Of a stretch of 10,428 nucleotides of DNA, positions 5,463-10,428 are shown piece after piece (positions within the stretch are counted from its first letter, which is position 1; the number at the start of each line of letters is the position of its first letter). The stretch is taken from positions 9,699 through 20,126 of the forward strand of contig JAADIF010000040.1 of assembly GCA_013151465.1 (NCBI GenBank), given 5' to 3'. The position numbers and the translations under genes were made by a program. The notes below the pieces were generated by a model, which saw only the letters and a program-made list of their open reading frames with translations, was not told where the DNA came from and searched no databases. The DNA comes from Microcaldota archaeon. Lineage in GTDB: Archaea > Aenigmatarchaeota > Aenigmatarchaeia > QMZP01 > QMZT01.

Positions 5463-6088
5463 GATATCACCAACTCTCCGTCATTGTTTGTTATTGTGTT
5501 CTTTCCTTTGGCAAGTGAACCTGTTATGTTATCCGTCATGAGTTTTCTCCCCTTAAGCGTGCCGCTCATGTTTACCAGCAAAAAATCATTGGTTATGCTT
5601 ATCTCATAATCGTAGCCGGCAATCTTATCAGGAATCGTTATGTTTGTTGAGAACCCATCTCCCATAATGAATACTCTGTCAATCTCGGACTTTATGAGCG
5701 AAATCTCGTCGTCAATCATGATGTTTTTCCTTTCTTCTGTCATATCGGTCATGCTCTTCTGCGAATTTGCGGCAATTACAAGTAATATGACCATAAGTAT
5801 TCCGAAAAGTATCATGAACTCTGTTGCTGCCTGACCTTTAGAAGCGCCATGTAATCTGTTACGAAGGCCGCTTGTTTTAACCTTCGGTAGCGGCCGTTTT
5901 TTTGTTCCGCCTACATTTGAATTTGAGTTGCGTGTGACGGCGAATGCCGTCTTTCTGTTTATTGCGCCATACAATCTGTTACGGATGCCGCTTTGTTCAT
6001 CCCGTAGTAGCGGCCGTCCTACATTCCCAGCGCCACTTAATCGCTGACGTGTATCGGCTGAAAGCTTATGATGCCGTGAGATTGACAT
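5459..6088 (-). CDS. Type IV pilin-like protein 2 with a repeat-filled leader
   Basis: A 209-residue precursor with a textbook class III signal peptide: SKGQAATEFMILFGILMVILLV. Cleavage is expected between G85 and Q86, with Glu at +5 (E90). The mature protein has about 124 residues, with one N-terminal helix and a beta-rich remainder (YDYEISITNDFLLVNMSG), and would be a surface pilus or pseudopilus subunit. The leader holds a diverged repeat (11-32, ADTRQRLSGAGNVGRPLLRDEQ), a 40-residue long form (33-72) and a partial unit SGLRNRLHGASKGQ (73-86). The ATG at 6088 overlaps the end of pilin 3 by 23 bp and has only a weak motif before it, so the true start is less sure than for pilin 1. A TTG in the repeat array is possible. 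Confidence 0.75.
   Translation of the reverse strand: MSISRHHKLSADTRQRLSGAGNVGRPLLRDEQSGIRNRLYGAINRKTAFAVTRNSNSNVGGTKKRPLPKVKTSGLRNRLHGASKGQAATEFMILFGILMVILLVIAANSQKSMTDMTEERKNIMIDDEISLIKSEIDRVFIMGDGFSTNITIPDKIAGYDYEISITNDFLLVNMSGTLKGRKLMTDNITGSLAKGKNTITNNDGELVIS
5835..6059 (-). repeat. Palindromic repeats in the pilin 2 leader
   Basis: Two full hairpin copies occur here. The first has GGCCGCT (5866-5872) and AGCGGCC (5889-5895) around a 16-nt loop, a 7-bp perfect stem. The second has GCCGCT (5987-5992) and AGCGGC (6009-6014), also with a 16-nt loop. The right arms are 120 bp apart, which keeps the 40-codon unit in frame. The copy at 5987 is nearly identical to the first copy of the other array (loops TTGTTCATCCCGTAGT and TTGTTCATCCTGTAGT). 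A decayed partial copy follows (CGCCACTTAATCGCTGACG at 6031-6049). The array starts with the same CCTTTAGAAGCGCCA (5835-5849) at the signal-peptide junction. Confidence 0.85.
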
Positions 6089-6488
6089 AGTCGCCCATCG
6101 CCTTTAACGTGAAATAATAATCCCCTTTCTGGGTCGGAATTGAGCCGCTGATATTCGCCTTTGACATTTCGTAGACAGTTACCTCTCCTGTCGATGTTGC
6201 AACTCGCATCATTATGTCGCCTCCGCTTATGTTTGTATAGGTGACGCCATCCGGTATATGCACCATTATCCTGACGCTTGCATTATTTCTCTGCGAATAG
6301 ACAAGATCAGCTGTGTCAGCTATCTTGCTGACGGTATTTTTTGCGTACGCAAGCGTCATGTCATCTGACACCCCTGTTTTTGTCTGGAAGCCGTAATACC
6401 ATAAAGGGACTATGAAAACCAAAACGAGAACCACAATGGCCATGTACTCAAAAGCGGCCTGTGCCTTTGTTTTTTGATATTCTCTCAT
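6066..6488 (-). CDS. Type IV pilin-like protein 3
   Basis: A 140-residue precursor with a short leader, MREYQKTKA, then QAAFEYMAIVVLVLVFIVPLW. This is a class III signal peptide with cleavage expected between A9 and Q10 and Glu at +5 (E14). The mature part has about 131 residues, with one hydrophobic helix and a beta-rich domain containing N-x-T/S sites (NNAS, TNIS, ANIS, VNLT). The ATG at 6488 is preferred over in-frame ATGs at 6503 and 6560 because a TATA box (6511-6522) is centred about 28 bp before it and the predicted leader then has normal length. It is the first gene of the three-pilin unit and, unlike the other two, carries no repeats before its signal peptide. Confidence 0.85.
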   Translation of the reverse strand: MREYQKTKAQAAFEYMAIVVLVLVFIVPLWYYGFQTKTGVSDDMTLAYAKNTVSKIADTADLVYSQRNNASVRIMVHIPDGVTYTNISGGDIMMRVATSTGEVTVYEMSKANISGSIPTQKGDYYFTLKAMGDYVNLTAS

Positions 6489-6510
6489 ACTATTTAATTC
6501 CATTGGCTGC

Positions 6511-6522
6511 GTTAAATAATTT
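6511..6522 (-). promoter_or_regulatory. TATA box for the pilin cluster
   Basis: On the minus strand AAATTATTTAAC is centred about 28 bp upstream of the ATG at 6488, implying a leaderless transcript. The three pilin-like genes overlap each other or abut, so this is the likely promoter for all three. Confidence 0.5.
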
Positions 6523-6660
6523 GGAGCGTATGCTTCAATGCACAAGAAAATATCGCTCATTGACAGATTGAACGCAAAACCCTGCTACACGCCGCTTCCA
6601 ACTCCGGCAGTTCTGCTTTTTCTACGAGATGATGCCTTGTTTCATTAATATGGGAACTGG

Positions 6661-6677
6661 TTATAATATATTATACG
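6661..6677 (+). promoter_or_regulatory. TATA region for the transglutaminase-like gene
   Basis: TTATAATATATTATACG offers two overlapping TATA registers. Initiation about 26 bp downstream falls at roughly 6690-6697, after the ATG at 6684 but before the ATG at 6711. That argues for the downstream start. Confidence 0.5.
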
Positions 6678-6710
6678 CTCTTTATGAAAGCGCCCAAGGA
6701 AGAGTCTCGT

Positions 6711-7637
6711 ATGGAGAAGAAGAATCGGTATGTTTTCATCTTTGTGACCATTATAGCTGCTATTCTTGTCTTCATCATTCTGTCAGAAAATTATTATTAT
6801 AGTAGCGGAACAGGAGAACATGAAGAATCCGGATACCAATATCTGAATGAGTCGAAAATTATCCATTACGCGGGAAATGAGAAAGTTGTGATAAGGGATT
6901 CCGTTCTTATGGGAGTATATGCGCATGATAATGCCAACATTACCATAGAAAACAGTACAATCTACAGAATAGCTGTTTATGATAATGCAACGATAAATGT
7001 GGTAAAATCAAAAATTGCCTATTTAAATGATCATTACCCGCTCATTGAAAACATAACTAAAGTGATATTCCTCAATAAAAGCAATAGCACTTACGGCGGA
7101 ACGTTGAGCGACAATGAAAAGGTGCTTATGCTCTACCGATGGGCAAGGGATAAAATAACATTCAACAAAACTCCGACATACGGTATGGCACATCTGCAAA
7201 ACTTCAATGTGACAAAAATACTGAAATATATGGACGGTGATTGCGGGGCACATGCGGCCGTCTTGGGAGCCCTTGCACATTATGCCGGCTATCCTTCACG
7301 GTTCATAGAGGCGAAAAATCATATGGTTTCAGAAGTATTTTATAACGGAAAATGGCATATGTTTGACAGCGACCCGAAAACAAACGATGGAAAGTATTAC
7401 GTGGATGAAAACGGGACGATATTGAATTGTTATGATCTCTTTGAGAACCCATCTCTGTATGACAGGGATTTCTTTCATGTATGGGATCCGAAGAACACGA
7501 GGTTCTTTGATGTCGGCCACGGTCAGCTCTCAATCGACGGTTTTCAATATTTTCTTTCCCTTAATATGGAAAACAAGAACAAGTTCAGGGAACTCTTTTA
7601 TGACAACGCATGGCTTTATCTGCCGAAAATCTCATAA
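6711..7637 (+). CDS. Membrane-anchored transglutaminase-like (TGc) cysteine protein
   Basis: A 308-residue protein with an N-terminal transmembrane anchor (about 7-24) and an external remainder. Residues about 58-103 contain short strand repeats (VVIRDSVLMGVYAHDNANITIENSTIYRIAVYDNATI, in two runs) that resemble a small beta-helix or stalk. The catalytic domain follows. It has C178 in DGDCGAHAAVLGALAHYAG, H204 in AKNHMVSEVFYNGKWHMFD, and D219, the Cys-His-Asp triad of the transglutaminase-like superfamily. Archaeal members are usually of uncertain substrate and may act as proteases or cross-linkers rather than true transglutaminases. Several N-x-S/T sites fit surface glycosylation. The start at 6711 follows the TATA position and a preceding AAGGAAGAG; the frame also allows 6684, adding nine residues. 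It is divergent from the pilin cluster, and both encode surface proteins. Confidence 0.85.
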   Translation: MEKKNRYVFIFVTIIAAILVFIILSENYYYSSGTGEHEESGYQYLNESKIIHYAGNEKVVIRDSVLMGVYAHDNANITIENSTIYRIAVYDNATINVVKSKIAYLNDHYPLIENITKVIFLNKSNSTYGGTLSDNEKVLMLYRWARDKITFNKTPTYGMAHLQNFNVTKILKYMDGDCGAHAAVLGALAHYAGYPSRFIEAKNHMVSEVFYNGKWHMFDSDPKTNDGKYYVDENGTILNCYDLFENPSLYDRDFFHVWDPKNTRFFDVGHGQLSIDGFQYFLSLNMENKNKFRELFYDNAWLYLPKIS

Positions 7638-7639
7638 CC

Positions 7640-7650
7640 TTTATATTTAT
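7640..7650 (+). promoter_or_regulatory. TATA box for the uL16 gene
   Basis: TTTATATTTAT begins three bases after the stop of the preceding gene. A start about 26 bp downstream (near 7671) would give a leader of about 28 nt containing AAGAGG (7686-7691), seven bases before the ATG at 7699. Confidence 0.5.
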
Positions 7651-7698
7651 TTGCCTTAAAATATACAAGATATCATTTAACCATTAAGAGGCATATTT

Positions 7699-8226
7699 AT
7701 GGCAAGCTTAAGACCTGCAAGATGTTACAGAAAGTTGGAGAGGCCTAATACAAGGCAGTCCCAGCGCAAGCCAAGGAAAAGTTACGTCAAGGGCGTTCCG
7801 TATCCGAAGATACATAGATTCACGCTCGGAAACAAGAAGGCTAATTTTAACCTTTCAATGTATCTTAAGGTTGAAAACGGCGTTCAGATAAGACATAATG
7901 CCCTTGAAGCGGCGAGGATAGCCGTTCACAAGTCCCTTACAAAGAATATAGGAGAGGGGATGTATCTTCTGAAAGTCCTTGTCTTCCCACATCATGTGAT
8001 GAGGGAAAACCCACTCGCAACGGGCGCAGGTGCAGACCGTTTCTCGACAGGTATGAGAAAGTCTTTCGGAAAGCCGATAGGACTTGCAGCCAGGGTAAAA
8101 GGCGGTCAGCGCGTAATCCAGATAAAGATAGACGCGGGTAAGGAGAAAGAAGGTAAAAGAGCATTGAAACTTGCCGCAATAAAGCTTCCGTCTTCCTGCA
8201 CGATTGAAAGCGTGCCGTCGAAATGA
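7699..8226 (+). CDS. rpl10e: Ribosomal protein uL16 (archaeal L10e)
   Basis: A 175-residue large-subunit protein, normal length for archaeal L10e. It opens with the family's MASLRPARCYRKLERPNTRQS and contains a KGVPYPKIHRFTLGNKKANF stretch, VQIRHNALEAARIAVHK, and the conserved region MRENPLATGAGADRFSTGMRKSFGKPIGLAARV near the tRNA-binding side. The C-terminus (ALKLAAIKLPSSCTIE) is also typical. It helps organise the central protuberance and the A-site region of 23S rRNA. AAGAGG precedes the ATG. It appears to be transcribed alone. Confidence 0.96.
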   Translation: MASLRPARCYRKLERPNTRQSQRKPRKSYVKGVPYPKIHRFTLGNKKANFNLSMYLKVENGVQIRHNALEAARIAVHKSLTKNIGEGMYLLKVLVFPHHVMRENPLATGAGADRFSTGMRKSFGKPIGLAARVKGGQRVIQIKIDAGKEKEGKRALKLAAIKLPSSCTIESVPSK

Positions 8227-8284
8227 GCGGTTGTTTAGCTATTTTCTCTACCTTTATGTGCACAACAACAGAAATCATAAGCTT

Positions 8285-8299
8285 AATAAAATAAAAAAA
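8285..8299 (-). terminator. T-rich terminator of the small membrane protein gene
   Basis: On the minus strand this reads TTTTTTTATTTTATT and begins 11 bp after the stop at 8310. A plus-strand T-rich run (8303-8318, ending in six T) next to it could serve the convergent uL16 gene, so the interval may end transcription in both directions. Confidence 0.45.
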
Positions 8300-8309
8300 G
8301 AGATTTGAT

Positions 8310-8582
8310 TTATTTTTTGAGTACGTTGTAAACGCCCCAAAGTGTTCCTATCAACAGCATAAGCCAACCGAGGAACTGGAAAAGCATAGAACCCGCCGGC
8401 CCGTATGCTGCAAATTGCCCTGTTGCCCATAGCGCCGTTTCAAAACCAACTGCAAGCAGGAAGAACAGACCTGCTCCCATCACGAAACTCAGTGGCTTTT
8501 CTATGCTTACTTTAAGCTTGCCATATCCCACAAAAACGGGTGCTAGCATCGATACAATTGCAAGCCACAAGATATCTGCCAT
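8310..8582 (-). CDS. Small membrane protein of unknown function, three predicted helices
   Basis: A 90-residue hydrophobic protein that I do not recognise. Segments at about 4-20, 33-52 and 66-86 are long enough to span the membrane. The first loop is basic (GYGKLKVSIEKP) and the second short and glycine/alanine-rich (GQFAAYGPAGS). The protein ends in VLKK. It has no cysteine or obvious catalytic residue. GGGGCGTGAT lies shortly before the ATG at 8582, and a TATA-like element (8633-8644) gives a leader of about 25-30 nt. It is followed by a T-rich terminator and preceded by tRNA-Ala on the same strand with over 100 bp between, so it is probably its own unit. The clear start signals make it a credible gene despite its size. 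Confidence 0.7.
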   Translation of the reverse strand: MADILWLAIVSMLAPVFVGYGKLKVSIEKPLSFVMGAGLFFLLAVGFETALWATGQFAAYGPAGSMLFQFLGWLMLLIGTLWGVYNVLKK

Positions 8583-8632
8583 CTCATATCACGCCCCTTA
8601 TCTTATGTTAGTTGACAATTGGAACGGCAACA

Positions 8633-8644
8633 GTTTATAAAATA
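8633..8644 (-). promoter_or_regulatory. TATA box for the small membrane protein
   Basis: On the minus strand TATTTTATAAAC matches a TATA element about 56 bp before the ATG at 8582. Initiation near 8610 would leave the GGGGCGTGAT motif in the leader. Confidence 0.4.
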
Positions 8645-8688
8645 AACTCCTAAATACGGCATCTGACGAAAACCATGAAGAATGTGAT

Positions 8689-8761
<73 letters not shown>

Positions 8762-8791
8762 ACGGACTTGCTTTGAATATTCGTCTACTTT

Positions 8792-8801
8792 CTTTATATT
8801 T
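8792..8801 (-). promoter_or_regulatory. TATA box for tRNA-Ala
   Basis: On the minus strand AAATATAAAG is centred about 36 bp before the mature tRNA 5' end. Initiation about 26 bp away would leave a short 5' leader of some 10 nt, to be removed by RNase P. Confidence 0.45.
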
Positions 8802-8827
8802 CTTTTCAGAACCTTTTCCATCTAAAT

Positions 8828-8836
8828 GATATAAAC
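8828..8836 (+). promoter_or_regulatory. TATA box for the SpoIIM-like gene
   Basis: GATATAAAC is centred 26 bp before the ATG at 8858. No ribosome-binding motif lies between, so a leaderless transcript is likely. Confidence 0.5.
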
Positions 8837-8857
8837 GGGATTGGATAATATTTTAAC

Positions 8858-9697
8858 ATGCTGGAATCACTTCTCAATTTCAAAGAGATATCAAAAAATC
8901 CACATATAGCACTCATCTGGGCATTCATTGTAACCTCAGTTGCAATATTCATAAGTCTGCAGCTGCATTTCAAGATATCTCTTGCGGGTGGAGAAGTGAT
9001 AGACCTGACAGGTCTTTTCGCCGTCATCTTTGCCGTCATACCTTTCATATATCTCATAACATATACCCTCAAGAAAGAGGAAAAGATTGAGGAAGATGAG
9101 ATAAGGAGCCATTTTGACGAGAAAAATATACTCGAAAGACATTTCTATGATATGCTTTTCTTCCTGTTCCTTTTCGTAGGCGCCACGGCCGCCTTTGCGT
9201 TATGGTCATTCCTGCTCCCGATTGATGTGTTCAGGGTACAGCTTGAAACAGTCGAATCTCTTCAGGCGTCCGTTTCCGGACATATCATTCACGGCGCCGT
9301 GAGCGGTAATGCAGCAGTCCAGAACATGGCAGCTTTCTATACAATCATGTTCAATAACCTGAAAGTCCTCGTTTTTGCTTTCATATTCTCATTGCTGTAT
9401 GGGGCAGGCGCCATATTCATCATAACGTGGAACGCGTCAATTCTTGGCGTATATATAGGCTATCTTGCGGAGCATATTGCCCACATACCCGTCATAGCCC
9501 TCGGCTTTCTTCCCCATGGTATCCCTGAGATAATCGGATACCTCTTTGCCGGCATAAGCGGAGGAATTCTTTCCGCAGCGCTCATAAGAAGGCATAGCAT
9601 GAGCATAATAAAGAGGATATTCATTGACTGCCTGGTATTGCTGGCGATTGGAGCATTCTTTATCGTGCTTGCAGCTTATGTTGAAGCATTTTTATAG
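8858..9697 (+). CDS. SpoIIM/DUF95-family integral membrane protein
   Basis: A 279-residue membrane protein. The C-terminal half matches the SpoIIM/DUF95 family: FNNLKVLVFAFIFSLLYGAGAIF (165-187), ITWNASILGVYIG (189-201), and the signature GFLPHGIPEIIGYLFAGISGG (216-236). These carry the family's Asn pair (N166-N167) and the His-Gly-x-Pro-Glu motif (H220-E224). Predicted spans lie near 17-34, 48-69, 99-120, 168-188, 190-206, 211-232 and 256-276. The N-terminal region holds two extra helices and a charged loop (72-96). In Bacillus, SpoIIM acts in engulfment with SpoIID/P. Archaeal homologues are common and their function is unknown, so the name should not imply sporulation. The start is set by the TATA spacing. 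It converges on the aminopeptidase gene with 22 bp between. Confidence 0.88.
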   Translation: MLESLLNFKEISKNPHIALIWAFIVTSVAIFISLQLHFKISLAGGEVIDLTGLFAVIFAVIPFIYLITYTLKKEEKIEEDEIRSHFDEKNILERHFYDMLFFLFLFVGATAAFALWSFLLPIDVFRVQLETVESLQASVSGHIIHGAVSGNAAVQNMAAFYTIMFNNLKVLVFAFIFSLLYGAGAIFIITWNASILGVYIGYLAEHIAHIPVIALGFLPHGIPEIIGYLFAGISGGILSAALIRRHSMSIIKRIFIDCLVLLAIGAFFIVLAAYVEAFL

Positions 9698-9719
9698 TAA
9701 GAAACGCGTCTTTTGCGCT

Positions 9720-10428
9720 CTAAAATGTATAGATGTTATTTTTCATGATCGGTTTACCAGTCCTGAGAGAGTGTATGTTGACACGGTCCAATATGCAGTC
9801 GTTGTGGACATGGGATTCATATGAGCATCCAGTCATATCCTTATAACAATCGCCGTGAGCCAAATGCACCCTGCCCTTTTCCGCAATGAGAGGATTTGAG
9901 TTAATGTTCTGGGATAATAAGTATTTGTTTGCGGGAAATCCTATTTCGCCTATCCTGCTGCCATACCGTCGGTCCCTTTCGAATATCTCATCCCACATAA
10001 ATTTTTCTATTTGAGGATTGCCGCATCTGATATCTACCACATGCCCGCCTTTGATTATAAGAATTAACGGGGTCTTTCTTAGTTTATTGAGAATATGCCC
10101 ATCACGGTTCAGTTCTGACCTGAAAAGTGCGATGCTGTTAGAAATATATACAACACCGTCGGCATTGACAGGATAGGTAAAAACCTCTGCCGGTATAGGA
10201 TTTCTATATTGTCCCTTGACCAGTCTGCCGTCAGAAATTACGAGATTGTATTTTTCCGGGTTTATTTCTATTTGTAGATTTGTTCCGTATGGAGAGGTAA
10301 TACTGATTTCTCTTTCTTCCTTAAGACGATTATACAATTTCCTGGGAAAGTCGAAGTCGTTTCCTGGTTGATATGCAATCTTCAGCACATCTTCTGTGCA
10401 GCCAGGAAGCCCTCCAAACTTTTCAAAT
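9720..10428 (-). CDS. M29-type (aminopeptidase T/AmpS-like) metallopeptidase, 5' end beyond the window
   Basis: The frame is open to base 10428. It reads FEKFGGLPGCTED before a GTG at 10388, so that GTG is very unlikely to be the start and the gene is cut by the window edge. Counting from the GTG, the metal ligands of the M29 family appear in order: E68 (PAEVFTYPV), E148 (RIGEIGF), H175 (GRVHLAHGD), and H195/D197 (SHVHND, fitting SxxHxD). The segment ISITSPYGTNLQIEI and the ILIIKGGHVVDIRCG segment are also typical. These enzymes remove N-terminal residues from peptides using two metal ions, probably Zn2+ or Co2+. The C-terminus looks complete. The missing N-terminal part should be around 150-180 residues if of usual length. 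The specificity is not deducible. Confidence 0.85.
   Translation of the reverse strand, partial: FEKFGGLPGCTEDVLKIAYQPGNDFDFPRKLYNRLKEEREISITSPYGTNLQIEINPEKYNLVISDGRLVKGQYRNPIPAEVFTYPVNADGVVYISNSIALFRSELNRDGHILNKLRKTPLILIIKGGHVVDIRCGNPQIEKFMWDEIFERDRRYGSRIGEIGFPANKYLLSQNINSNPLIAEKGRVHLAHGDCYKDMTGCSYESHVHNDCILDRVNIHSLRTGKPIMKNNIYTF

Noticed and set aside
5640..5834. Plus-strand frame opposite pilin 2
   Set aside because: It is the shadow of the signal-peptide and mature region of a well-supported gene on the minus strand.
5221..6059. CRISPR array
   Set aside because: Conserved parts are too long and the variable parts are only 16-nt hairpin loops. The spacing follows codon multiples and no cas gene is near.
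8227..8284. Possible small RNA or gene between uL16 and the small membrane protein
   Set aside because: No stable hairpin, start context or promoter could be seen; the interval looks like terminator DNA.
9624..9824. A 66-codon plus-strand frame at the end of the SpoIIM-like gene
   Set aside because: It overlaps two supported convergent genes and shows no start signal or family features.

Overview
The window comes from an archaeon. The signs are an Rpo7–Spt4–eS24–eS27 operon, an archaeal uL16 (L10e) gene, a GxGD presenilin-like protease, three proteins with archaeal class III (pilin-type) signal peptides, a tRNA gene with no encoded CCA, and TATA boxes about 25-30 bp before several ATGs. Internal operon genes carry Shine-Dalgarno motifs of the GGTG/GGTGAT type, while several first genes look leaderless. 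Small gene sizes, tight packing and gene content would fit a DPANN-type or euryarchaeal lineage, but the sequence alone does not fix the phylum.

Layout. 1-33: the first codons of a leftward gene cut by the window edge. 265-1167 (+): presenilin/signal-peptide-peptidase-like aspartic protease. 1183-2599 (-): the information-processing operon rpo7, spt4, rps24e, rps27ae, with a double TATA region at 2665-2693. 2802-3296 (+): unknown 164-residue protein. 3332-3772 (-): membrane-anchored thioredoxin-like protein with a CDDC motif. It is divergent from 3845-4780 (+), which encodes a shortened relative of archaeal cofactor-independent phosphoglycerate mutase (aPGAM) that has lost the catalytic and metal-binding motifs. 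The two seem to share one palindromic TATA box. 4767-6488 (-): three type IV pilin-like genes. 6711-7637 (+): surface transglutaminase-like protein. 7699-8226 (+): ribosomal protein uL16. 8310-8582 (-): small membrane protein. 8690-8761 (-): tRNA-Ala(CGC). 8858-9697 (+): SpoIIM/DUF95 membrane protein. 9720-10428 (-): 5'-truncated M29-type aminopeptidase.

The most unusual structure lies in the pilin cluster. The stretches just before the pilin signal peptides of the second and third genes are filled with about 66-bp repeats, each with a GCCGCT/AGCGGC hairpin around a variable 16-nt loop. The repeats are read in frame as 22-residue units ending at the KGQ processing site. The resulting 80-85 residue leaders would be removed with the signal peptide, so the repeats would cost the mature pilin nothing. 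This recalls in-frame palindromic elements such as the Rickettsia RPEs. The second notable item is the apparent aPGAM pseudoenzyme paired with a redox-type membrane protein.

The left and centre of the window are rich in cell-surface functions (intramembrane protease, thioredoxin-like anchor, pilins, anchored transglutaminase), interleaved with translation and transcription genes. No insertion sequence, CRISPR array, phage gene or long non-coding stretch (over 300 bp) was seen.
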